Positions 6,688 through 12,853 of a stretch of 12,853 nt of DNA are shown one piece after another. The stretch is from Burkholderiales bacterium. GTDB lineage: Bacteria > Pseudomonadota > Gammaproteobacteria > Burkholderiales > SG8-39. The translations under genes were made by a program, and so were the position numbers. The stretch's first letter is position 1. Every line of letters begins with the position of its first letter. Under the pieces are notes generated by a model. It ran no database searches and was not told the DNA's origin. It saw nothing but the letters and a program-made list of their open reading frames with translations. The stretch covers positions 1 through 12,853 of the forward strand of contig JAQSVY010000021.1 of the NCBI GenBank assembly GCA_029266935.1. Reading direction: 5' to 3'.

Positions 6688-7812
6688 ATGCCCCCGGTCG
6701 TCCTGCTTCTCGGGCCGCTGCGCAGCGCCGTGAGCGGCGTCAGCACGCACCTGAACCTGCTGTTCGGCTCGGCGCTCGCCGGGCGCTTCCGCATGGTGCA
6801 GTTCCAGGTCGGCAGTGCCGGGCGCGTGGAGACGCCCCTGGGCCGGCTGGCGCGCCTGCTCGCGAGCCCCGTCCAGCTCGCCACCTCCATCGTGCGCCAC
6901 GGCGTCACCATCGTGCACATCAACACCTCGCTCGACGCCAAGGCGTACTGGCGCGACCTCGTGTACGTGCTGGTGGCGAAGGCCTGCGGCGCGCGCGTGC
7001 TCTACCAGGTGCACGGCGGCGCCGTCTCGGCCTTCTGCGGCACGCCCCCGCTGCTCGCGGCGGCGACGCGCCTCGTGCTGCGCACCACCTTCCGCTGGCC
7101 CGACGTGGTGGTGGTGATCTCGCAGATCGAATACGAGGCGGTGACGGCGCTCGCGCCGCGCCAGCGCGTGGTGCTGCTGCCCAACGGCACCGACGTCGAG
7201 GCGCTCGCCACTCGCCGCAAGGCGCACGCCGCGCTCGACGGGCCGCTGCGCCTGCTCTACATCGGGCGCCTGGTGCGCACCAAGGGCCTGTACGAGAGCC
7301 TGGAGGCGATCGCGCGGCTTCGCACGCACGGCGTCGACACGCACCTCGTCATCGCAGGCAGCGGGGTGGAGGAAGAGGGTTTGCGACGCGAAGTTGGTCG
7401 GTTGAAGCTTCAAGAAGCAGTCAGCTTCGCCGGCCCCGCCTTCGGCGAGCGCAAGCGCGCGCTCTTCGAGGAGGCGCAGGTGCTGCTGCTGCCTACCTAC
7501 CATCGCGAGGGGCTGCCGTATGCGCTCCTCGAAGGCATGGCGGCGGGCCTGGTGCCGGTGGTGACGCGCGTCGGCGCGATCCCCGACGTGGTCGAGCCCG
7601 ACGTTCATGGGCTGTTCGTGCCGCCGCGCGATCCCGAGACGCTCGCGCGCGCGCTCGGCGCCCTCGCGGCGGACCGCGCGCTGCTCGCGCGCATGAGCGC
7701 GGCCTCGCGCGAGCGCGTCGCCACCTCGTATTCGGTGGAGCGGCTGGCGGGCGATTTCACCGCGCTCTACCGGGTACTGGGCGGACCATGGCCCGCCTCG
7801 AAGGCGGCGTAG
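6688..7812 (+). CDS. GT4-family glycosyltransferase (374 aa)
   Basis: This is a second predicted retaining GT-B enzyme for the same glycan, distant from the one at 3037. The N-terminal domain has LLLGPLRSAVSGVSTHLN (glycine-containing acceptor loop), IVHINTSLDAKAYWRDL (75-91) and YQVHGG (106-111). The C-terminal domain has LPNGTDVE (164-171), LLYIGRLVRTKGLYESLEAI (189-208), VIAGSGVEEEGLR and the donor-binding EX7E motif E274-GLPYALL-E282 in REGLPYALLEGMAAG. I chose ATG 6688, with AAGG eight bases upstream (6677-6680). An in-frame TTG at 6670 would overlap the carbamoyltransferase stop and add six residues. An A/T-richer codon patch lies at about 7372-7425. Donor and acceptor cannot be told from sequence. 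Confidence 0.9.
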   Translation: MPPVVLLLGPLRSAVSGVSTHLNLLFGSALAGRFRMVQFQVGSAGRVETPLGRLARLLASPVQLATSIVRHGVTIVHINTSLDAKAYWRDLVYVLVAKACGARVLYQVHGGAVSAFCGTPPLLAAATRLVLRTTFRWPDVVVVISQIEYEAVTALAPRQRVVLLPNGTDVEALATRRKAHAALDGPLRLLYIGRLVRTKGLYESLEAIARLRTHGVDTHLVIAGSGVEEEGLRREVGRLKLQEAVSFAGPAFGERKRALFEEAQVLLLPTYHREGLPYALLEGMAAGLVPVVTRVGAIPDVVEPDVHGLFVPPRDPETLARALGALAADRALLARMSAASRERVATSYSVERLAGDFTALYRVLGGPWPASKAA

Positions 7813-7827
7813 GAAGCCAATGGCGAA

Positions 7828-7833
7828 AGGAGG
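7828..7833 (+). promoter_or_regulatory. Shine-Dalgarno site that decides the start of the first SGNH gene
   Basis: AGGAGG lies 7 bases before ATG 7841. It selects this ATG over the in-frame ATG at 7820, which would place the site inside the coding sequence and add seven hydrophilic residues before the signal anchor. Confidence 0.85.
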
Positions 7834-7840
7834 CACAACT

Positions 7841-8896
7841 ATGCGCTGGCTCGCCAACCTGGCGGTGATGCTCGTGGCCGCTGCCGTGCCGTGCTTGATC
7901 GCCGAGGCGGCGCTGCAGATCGCCGCGCCGCCCGCCGACACGCCGGAGCTGTTCCGCAAGCTCGGCACGCCGGTCGAATGGAGCGGGCGCCCGAACGCGA
8001 GCGGCCTGCACACCGGCGTGCCGGTGGCGTTCAACGCGCTCGGCCTGCGCGACGTCGAGCGATCGGCGAAGCCCGCGGCCGGCACGGTGCGCGTGCTGGC
8101 GCTGGGCGACTCGGTGACCTTCGGCATGGGCGTGGCGCAGCACCAGACCTTCCCGCGCCAGGCCGAGGCCCTGCTCAACTCCGGCCGCATCGGCGGCCCC
8201 CGGGTCGAAGTCCTGAACATGGGCATGCCCGGGTACAACACCCTGCACCAGCTCGCGCAGCTACGCGAGGTCGGCCTCGCGCTCGAGCCGGAGATCGTGG
8301 TGGTAGGGTTCCTCTACAACGACGTCGAGCCCTCGAGCGCGCAGCGCGGTACGGCGATGCCCGGGCGCGAGGAGCGCTCGCTCGGCGCCCGGCTGAGGTC
8401 GGGCATCAACGCCTCGGTGCTGTGGCTGAAGAAGAACTCGCTGCTCTTCGCTTGGGCCTCGCCGCGCATCGGCTCGGCCCTGCGCCCGCTCGGCTTCAAG
8501 AGCTACGGCCAGGTCGGGGCGGTGAAGGACCAGTACGTCGATGCGAACCCGCAGTGGCAGGCAGTGCGCGCGGCGCTGCTCGAGATGAAGCGGCTCACCG
8601 ACGAGCGCAGCATCGAGCTGGTGGTGATGGTGATCCCGGCGATGGCGAGGTTCAGCGACGCCACCTACCCGATCAAGGAGTACCACGAAGCGGTGTCGGG
8701 CTTCTGCCGGCAGCACGGCATCCGCGCCCTCGACCTGCTGCCCGCCTTCTGGGGCCTCGACGGCACGAAGTTCTGGATCTCCGCCACCGACGGCCATCCG
8801 AATGCCGAGGGCCAGGCGATCATCGCGCAGGCGCTCGCCGCGCAGCTCGCGCCGCTGCTGCCGCCGGCGGGCATCCTCACCACGGGAGCGCGCTAG
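7841..8896 (+). CDS. Membrane-anchored SGNH/GDSL hydrolase (351 aa)
   Basis: The protein starts with an uncleaved-looking signal anchor (RWLANLAVMLVAAAVPCLIA, residues 2-21), so the catalytic domain should face the periplasm. SGNH blocks are in order: LALGDSVTFGMG with Ser91 (86-97), the Gly block NMGMPGYNT (126-134), the Asn block GFLYNDVEP with Asn160 (156-164), and the His block DGHPN with Asp317 and His319. This gives a complete Ser-Asp-His set and both oxyanion residues. In polysaccharide loci such enzymes remove or transfer O-acetyl groups; which one here is inference. It is followed directly, with no gap, by carA. AVPC in the anchor is not a proper lipobox, so I do not call it a lipoprotein. 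Confidence 0.88.
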   Translation: MRWLANLAVMLVAAAVPCLIAEAALQIAAPPADTPELFRKLGTPVEWSGRPNASGLHTGVPVAFNALGLRDVERSAKPAAGTVRVLALGDSVTFGMGVAQHQTFPRQAEALLNSGRIGGPRVEVLNMGMPGYNTLHQLAQLREVGLALEPEIVVVGFLYNDVEPSSAQRGTAMPGREERSLGARLRSGINASVLWLKKNSLLFAWASPRIGSALRPLGFKSYGQVGAVKDQYVDANPQWQAVRAALLEMKRLTDERSIELVVMVIPAMARFSDATYPIKEYHEAVSGFCRQHGIRALDLLPAFWGLDGTKFWISATDGHPNAEGQAIIAQALAAQLAPLLPPAGILTTGAR

Positions 8897-9943
8897 ATGG
8901 GCCCCGCACGGCTGGTCCTCGCCGACGGCTCCACCTTCAACGGGCGCTCGCTCGGCGCGCCGCGCTCGGTCTCGGGCGAAGTGGTGTTCAACACGGGCAT
9001 GGTGGGCTACACCGAGTCGCTGACCGACCCGTCCTACAGCGGGCAGATCCTCGTCCTGACCTACCCGCTGGTGGGCAACTACGGCGTGCCGCCGTCGTTC
9101 GAGTCGGGCCGCATCCAGGTCGCCGCGCTCATCGTGTCCGAGCTCGCGTCCGAATACAGCCACGCCTGCGCGCAGCGCGGCCTGGCGCAATGGCTGCGCG
9201 AGGAAGGCATTCCCTGCCTCGCCGGCATCGACACGCGCGCGCTCACCAAACGGCTGCGGCGCCAGGGCTGCATGCTCGGACGCGTGGTGGTGGGCGGGCA
9301 GGATCTCGCCCTCGATGACCCGAACCAGCGCAACCTCGTCGCCGGCGTGAGCTGCGGCGGCCGCGAGGTGTACCCGGGACGCGGCCGCACGGTGGTGGTG
9401 GTGGATTGCGGCGCCAAGGGCAGCATCGTCGGGGAGCTGCGCGCGCGCGGCCTGACCGTGGTGCGCGTGCCCTGGGACCACGATTTCCTCGCCGAGGACT
9501 TCGACGGCATCGTCGTGTCGAACGGCCCCGGCGACCCGGGCGCCTGCGGCCAGACAGTGGAGAACCTGCGGCGCGCGATCGGCCTCGGACGCCCCATCAT
9601 GGGCATCTGCCTCGGGCACCAGCTGCTCGCGCTCGCGGCGGGGGCAAGCACCTACAAGCTCAAGTACGGGCATCGCGGCCACAACCAGCCCTGCCTAGAG
9701 GTAGGAAAAGCGGACGGTCAGCGGCGCTGCTTCATCACTTCGCAGAACCACGGCTTTGCCGTCGATTCCTCCAGCCTGTCCGACGGCTGGGAGCCGTGGT
9801 TCACCAATGCGAACGACGGCTCGAACGAGGGCATGCGCCACGTCTCGAAGCCGTTCATGAGCGTGCAGTTCCATCCCGAGGCCGCGCCCGGCCCGCTCGA
9901 CACGCGCGGGCTGTTCGACCAGTTCCTCGCCCTGATGCGATGA
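8897..9943 (+). CDS. carA: Carbamoyl-phosphate synthase small (glutaminase) subunit, CarA, atypical (348 aa)
   Basis: CarA hydrolyses glutamine and channels ammonia to the large subunit CarB, which makes carbamoyl phosphate. The N-terminal CarA domain (1-160) has FNTGMVGYTESLTDPSYSGQ (31-50) and LTYPLVGNYG. The class I glutamine amidotransferase domain (about 164-348) has VSNGPGDP (207-214), the nucleophile elbow GICLGHQ with Cys238, SQNHGFAVD (282-290) and QFHPE with His326 and Glu328, so the triad is complete. Several segments (YPLVGNYG, YGHRGHNQPC, FTNANDGSNEG) read like the glutaminase half of eukaryotic CAD rather than the usual proteobacterial CarA, which has PHIGN and HHGANHP at the matching sites. 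It starts directly after the SGNH stop and overlaps the next gene by ATGA. No carB is visible. Local supply of carbamoyl phosphate to the carbamoyltransferase is the likely role. Confidence 0.9.
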   Translation: MGPARLVLADGSTFNGRSLGAPRSVSGEVVFNTGMVGYTESLTDPSYSGQILVLTYPLVGNYGVPPSFESGRIQVAALIVSELASEYSHACAQRGLAQWLREEGIPCLAGIDTRALTKRLRRQGCMLGRVVVGGQDLALDDPNQRNLVAGVSCGGREVYPGRGRTVVVVDCGAKGSIVGELRARGLTVVRVPWDHDFLAEDFDGIVVSNGPGDPGACGQTVENLRRAIGLGRPIMGICLGHQLLALAAGASTYKLKYGHRGHNQPCLEVGKADGQRRCFITSQNHGFAVDSSSLSDGWEPWFTNANDGSNEGMRHVSKPFMSVQFHPEAAPGPLDTRGLFDQFLALMR

Positions 9944-11007
9944 GAAATCTCGCCGTCAACGGCCTGGTCGCGCTGGCGAGCGTCGTGCTCGTGCTCGTCA
10001 TCTTCGAGGCCTTCCTGGTGTGGGACAACCGCCGCCCGCAGCTCGAGCCGACGCGCCTCGAGCTCGGCGGCCGCGAGTTCCGCTTCTTCGAGCGCCCCGA
10101 GGCGCTTTCCGACCTGCGCAACGCCGCGGCGGTGATCGGCGACTCCTTCACCGCCGGCGAGGCTTGCGGCGACGGTCGTAGCTACCCAAGCCACCTCGAC
10201 CGGATCGCGCGCGAGAACGGCTATCCGCACCGCTTCGTCAACCTCGGCGTGCCCGGCGCCGACCCCTTCATGTACCTGCAGGTCGTCGAGGGACTGATCG
10301 CCACGGGCCGCGCGCCCTCGGCCGCCGTCGTCACGCTCTACAACAATGACATCGAGCTCACCTGCTCGGCCTGCAGCTACCTCGAGCGCGTCCGCGCCGA
10401 TCGTCGATTCAGCAGCGAAGACATCGCCAGGCTGGAGGCCTTCTGCGCCGCCTGCACGAAGACGAGCAATTCGCCTAGCGGCCATTACGGGCCGCTGCGC
10501 CGCGCGCACAGCTGGCTATGGAAGAACGTGTACGTATACGCGCTGTTCCGCGACGCCTTCGTACGCCTCGGCATGCAGTTCGGCTGGAACATCGGCTTCG
10601 GGCGCACGGCATATCCGGCGCTGTGGCAGGACCACGCGGGGCTCGAGTTCAAGCTCGTGGAGTTCGCGCTCGCCGGGACGCGCGACGCGCTGCGCGCCGC
10701 GGGCGCCGCGCGGCCGCTGGTGGTCATCTACCCCGATGTGCAGAACATCCGCAAGGACAACGTCTACTACAGCATCTACCAGGGCGTGGAGCGCAGACTC
10801 TCGCAGTCGCTCGGCCTGACGGTCCGCTCCGGCTACCCGGCATTCCTCGCCGGGCGCAACGCGGGCCCGAGCATGCCCTTTTCGCTGGTGGACGACCACC
10901 CGAGCTGCAAGGCGCACGAGATATTCGCCCGATGGGTGTTCAACGCCGCGAATGAGAAGCACATCGATCCCACTTTGCGGCGGGTCAGGACGAGGATGGC
11001 CCCATGA
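9940..11007 (+). CDS. Membrane-anchored SGNH hydrolase-like protein with two CXXC motifs (355 aa)
   Basis: ATG 9940 overlaps the carA stop (ATGA). The N-terminus is a signal anchor (about residues 5-27, apolar up to FLVWD), which places the domain outside the cytoplasm. SGNH landmarks: AVIGDSFTAGEACGDG with Ser69, NLGVPGADPF (101-110), LYNNDIEL with Asn135/136 (133-140), and DDHPSCKAHE with Asp318/319 and His320. Between the Asn block and the middle of the protein there is an insertion with paired cysteines, C142-x2-C145 and C169-x2-C172. It could bind zinc or form disulfides; this is not a feature of the first SGNH protein of the operon. Substrate unknown. Acyl esterase or acyltransferase acting on the exported glycan is inference. 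Confidence 0.82.
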   Translation: MRNLAVNGLVALASVVLVLVIFEAFLVWDNRRPQLEPTRLELGGREFRFFERPEALSDLRNAAAVIGDSFTAGEACGDGRSYPSHLDRIARENGYPHRFVNLGVPGADPFMYLQVVEGLIATGRAPSAAVVTLYNNDIELTCSACSYLERVRADRRFSSEDIARLEAFCAACTKTSNSPSGHYGPLRRAHSWLWKNVYVYALFRDAFVRLGMQFGWNIGFGRTAYPALWQDHAGLEFKLVEFALAGTRDALRAAGAARPLVVIYPDVQNIRKDNVYYSIYQGVERRLSQSLGLTVRSGYPAFLAGRNAGPSMPFSLVDDHPSCKAHEIFARWVFNAANEKHIDPTLRRVRTRMAP

Positions 11008-12853
11008 GACAGGTGACGCAGAACTACAAGAGCGGCGAAATCCGGCTGGAGGAAGTCGACTGGCCGGCGCTCAAGCCCGGCGGGGTGCTGGTGCGCACGC
11101 ACTACAGCGTCATCTCGACCGGCACCGAGGGAATGAAGGTGCGCGAGGGCAAGCTCTCCTACCTCGGCAAGGCGCGCGCGCGTCCCGACCAGCTGAAGAA
11201 GGTGCTGGCGACGCTCAAGCAGCAGGGCTTCGCCGCGACCTACCAGAAGGTGATGAACAAGCTCGACTCGCTCACCCCGCTCGGCTACTCGATGGCGGGC
11301 GAGGTGGTCGCGGTCGGCGCCGGCGCGGGCGAGTTTCGCGTCGGGCAGCGCGTCGCCTGCGCCGGCGCGGGCTACGCCAACCACGCCGACGTCAACTTCG
11401 TGCCGAAGAACCTGGTCGTGCCGGTGCCCGACAAGGTCGAGCTGCGCCACGCGGCCTTCGCTACCGTCGGCGCGATCGCGCTGCACGCCTTCCGCCAGGC
11501 CGGCATGCAGCTCGGCGAGAGCGCGTGCGTGATCGGCCTGGGCCTCCTCGGGCAGCTGCTGGTGCAGATCCTCAGGTCGGCGGGCATGCACGTGGTCGGC
11601 ACCGACCTCGTCGACACGCGCTGCCGGCTGGCGGAGACGCTCGGCGCCAGGGCGGCGCTCACTGCCGAGGACCCGGGGCTCGACACGCTGATCTCGCGCG
11701 TTACCGGCGGCATGGGCGTCGACTGCGTTTTCATCACCGCCGGCGGCTCGAGCAACTCGGCCACCGAGCTCGCGGTGCGCATCGCGCGCGACCGCGCGCG
11801 CGTGGTTGACGTGGGCAAGACCAGGCTCGACCTGCCGTGGAACGACTTCTACCTGAAGGAGCTCGACGTGCGTTTCTCGCGCTCCTACGGGCCCGGCCGC
11901 TACGACACGAACTACGAGGAGCGCGGCATCGACTACCCGATCGGCTATGTGCGCTGGACCGAGAAGCGCAACCTCGGCGCCTTCCTCGATCTCGTATCAG
12001 CGGGCCAGGTGCAGGTGGAGCCGCTCGTCTCGCAGACGCGGCCCTTCGCCGAGGCCGAGGCGGTCTACCGCGAGCTCGCCGAGGGCGGCGGCAACGTGCT
12101 CGCCGTGCTCTTCGAGTTCGAGAACGCTTCGCAGCCGCTCAGGCGCGAGCCGCCGCGCCTGAAGCTGGTGGGCCCGGCCGCGCCCGCCGCGGGCAAGGTG
12201 CGCATCGGCGTGATCGGCGCCGGCAGCTACGCTTCCAGCATGCTGCTGCCGCCGCTCAAGCGCAACGCCGGCGTCGAGCTCGCCGCGGTGGCGACCACCA
12301 CGCCGCTTTCCGGCCAGAACGCGAAGCGCCACTTCGGCTTCCGCCTCGCCACCACCGACTACCGCGAGGTGCTCGCCGACCCCGACATCGACGCGGTGCT
12401 CATTGCCACGCGGCATTCCTCGCATCCGCACCTCGTCGCCGAGGCGCTGCGCGCCGGCAAGGCGACCTACGTCGAGAAGCCGCTCGCGATCGACGCCGAC
12501 GGGCTGGACCTCGTGCGCGGCGCCATCGAGGATTCGGGCAACGACCGCCTGATGGTCGGCTTCAACCGGCGTTTCTCGCCCATGGTGCAGGCCCTCGCGC
12601 AGCACACGCGCCGCGCGCGCGGGCCGCTCGCCGCCCACTACCGCGTGCACGCCGGGCAGCTCGACAAGGGCTCCTGGTACCTCGATCCTACCGAGGGCTC
12701 GCGCTTCGCCGGCGAGGCCGGGCACTTCATCGACGTCCTCTCCTACCTGACCCAGGCGCGGCCGGCGAGCGTCATGGCGACGCGGCTCTCGCCGCCCGGC
12801 CCCGGCGCCGACGACCTCGACAACGTGATGGCGCTGGTGCGCTACGAGGATGG
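11004..12853 (+). CDS. Bi-domain oxidoreductase: zinc-less MDR + Gfo/Idh/MocA (partial, 616+ aa)
   Basis: ATG 11004 overlaps the previous stop (ATGA) and the frame stays open to the window end. Residues about 1-375 form a medium-chain dehydrogenase with a Rossmann loop GLGLLG (178-183) and GGMGVD (235-240). The usual catalytic zinc ligands are not conserved: the Cys position reads ISTGTE (Ser38) and the GHE motif reads GYSMAGE. No structural-zinc cysteine cluster is seen. Residues from about 398 are a Gfo/Idh/MocA NAD(P)-binding domain with GVIGAGSYAS (402-411), IATRHSSHPH, the family EKP motif (491-493) and GHFIDVLSYL (573-582). Such fusions usually run to about 700 residues, so roughly 90-100 are missing. 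They are common in exopolysaccharide loci, often beside heparinase II/III-type genes, and are thought to modify sugars by oxidation/reduction. The substrate here is unknown. Confidence 0.9.
   Translation, partial: MRQVTQNYKSGEIRLEEVDWPALKPGGVLVRTHYSVISTGTEGMKVREGKLSYLGKARARPDQLKKVLATLKQQGFAATYQKVMNKLDSLTPLGYSMAGEVVAVGAGAGEFRVGQRVACAGAGYANHADVNFVPKNLVVPVPDKVELRHAAFATVGAIALHAFRQAGMQLGESACVIGLGLLGQLLVQILRSAGMHVVGTDLVDTRCRLAETLGARAALTAEDPGLDTLISRVTGGMGVDCVFITAGGSSNSATELAVRIARDRARVVDVGKTRLDLPWNDFYLKELDVRFSRSYGPGRYDTNYEERGIDYPIGYVRWTEKRNLGAFLDLVSAGQVQVEPLVSQTRPFAEAEAVYRELAEGGGNVLAVLFEFENASQPLRREPPRLKLVGPAAPAAGKVRIGVIGAGSYASSMLLPPLKRNAGVELAAVATTTPLSGQNAKRHFGFRLATTDYREVLADPDIDAVLIATRHSSHPHLVAEALRAGKATYVEKPLAIDADGLDLVRGAIEDSGNDRLMVGFNRRFSPMVQALAQHTRRARGPLAAHYRVHAGQLDKGSWYLDPTEGSRFAGEAGHFIDVLSYLTQARPASVMATRLSPPGPGADDLDNVMALVRYED

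Larger units (their letters stand above)
2585..12853 (+). other. Predicted polysaccharide biosynthesis/carbamoylation operon
   Basis: Ten co-directional genes follow one another with overlaps of 4 bases (at 3037, 4278, 9940 and 11004), zero gap (at 8897) or gaps of 14-28 bases. There is no space for an internal promoter or terminator. The first gene overlaps the dehydrogenase remnant, so transcription must begin further upstream, somewhere in the pseudogene region, where I could not identify a promoter. The operon probably continues beyond the window. Confidence 0.8.

Noticed and set aside
7820..7840. Upstream ATG 7820 as the start of the first SGNH gene
   Set aside because: It has a poor ribosome binding site, while ATG 7841 has AGGAGG at 7-base spacing and begins directly with the signal anchor.
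6646..8241. Long open frame on the minus strand opposite the second GT4 and first SGNH gene
   Set aside because: The translation is rich in Arg, Ala, His and Gln with no recognisable motif. It mirrors well-supported + strand genes, as expected when third positions are nearly all G/C.
8261..9682. Minus-strand open frame of 473 codons opposite SGNH and carA
   Set aside because: Low-complexity His/Arg/Ala composition and no domain motifs; carA on the + strand explains the region completely.
1..12853. CRISPR arrays, tRNA or rRNA genes, insertion sequences, toxin-antitoxin pairs
   Set aside because: I looked for regular repeats, cloverleaf-like segments, transposase motifs and small paired genes and saw none.

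Overview
The window is GC-rich (roughly two thirds or more G+C by eye, with strongly G/C third codon positions). Every gene I can support lies on the + strand. The CheB/PAS relic and the AlgD-type dehydrogenase remnant look most like proteins of Betaproteobacteria (Burkholderiales or Nitrosomonadales type), but this is a judgement from remembered families, not a search.

Layout. (1) Positions 1-540 hold the last codons of an unidentified gene and a 113-residue hypothetical protein preceded by a run of ten G. (2) Positions 729-2594 are a gene graveyard. First comes a heavily deleted and frameshifted CheB/CheR/PAS fusion gene. Then comes an AlgD/UgdH-type sugar-nucleotide dehydrogenase that is still open but has lost both its NAD-binding glycine loop and its catalytic-cysteine segment. 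(3) Positions 2585-12853 are a tight co-directional operon of ten genes, mostly overlapping by 4-10 bases or separated by under 30: a degenerate SAM methyltransferase-like protein, a GT4 glycosyltransferase, an SxtJ-like membrane protein, a DUF5989-like small membrane protein, a NodU/TobZ-type O-carbamoyltransferase, a second GT4 glycosyltransferase, a membrane-anchored SGNH hydrolase, a CarA (carbamoyl-phosphate synthase small subunit), a second membrane-anchored SGNH hydrolase with two CXXC motifs, and a two-domain oxidoreductase (zinc-less MDR + Gfo/Idh/MocA) cut by the window end.

How they may work together. The set looks like part of an extracellular or surface polysaccharide locus. Two glycosyltransferases build the glycan. 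The carbamoyltransferase with its SxtJ/DUF5989 partners would put carbamoyl groups on it. CarA could help provide carbamoyl phosphate, and the SGNH enzymes could add or remove O-acyl groups outside the cytoplasm. The most unusual element is CarA: it sits inside the carbamoylation operon without a carB in view, and its sequence resembles the glutaminase part of the eukaryotic CAD-type enzyme more than the usual proteobacterial CarA. No RNA genes, CRISPR arrays, insertion sequences or convincing intrinsic terminators were seen.
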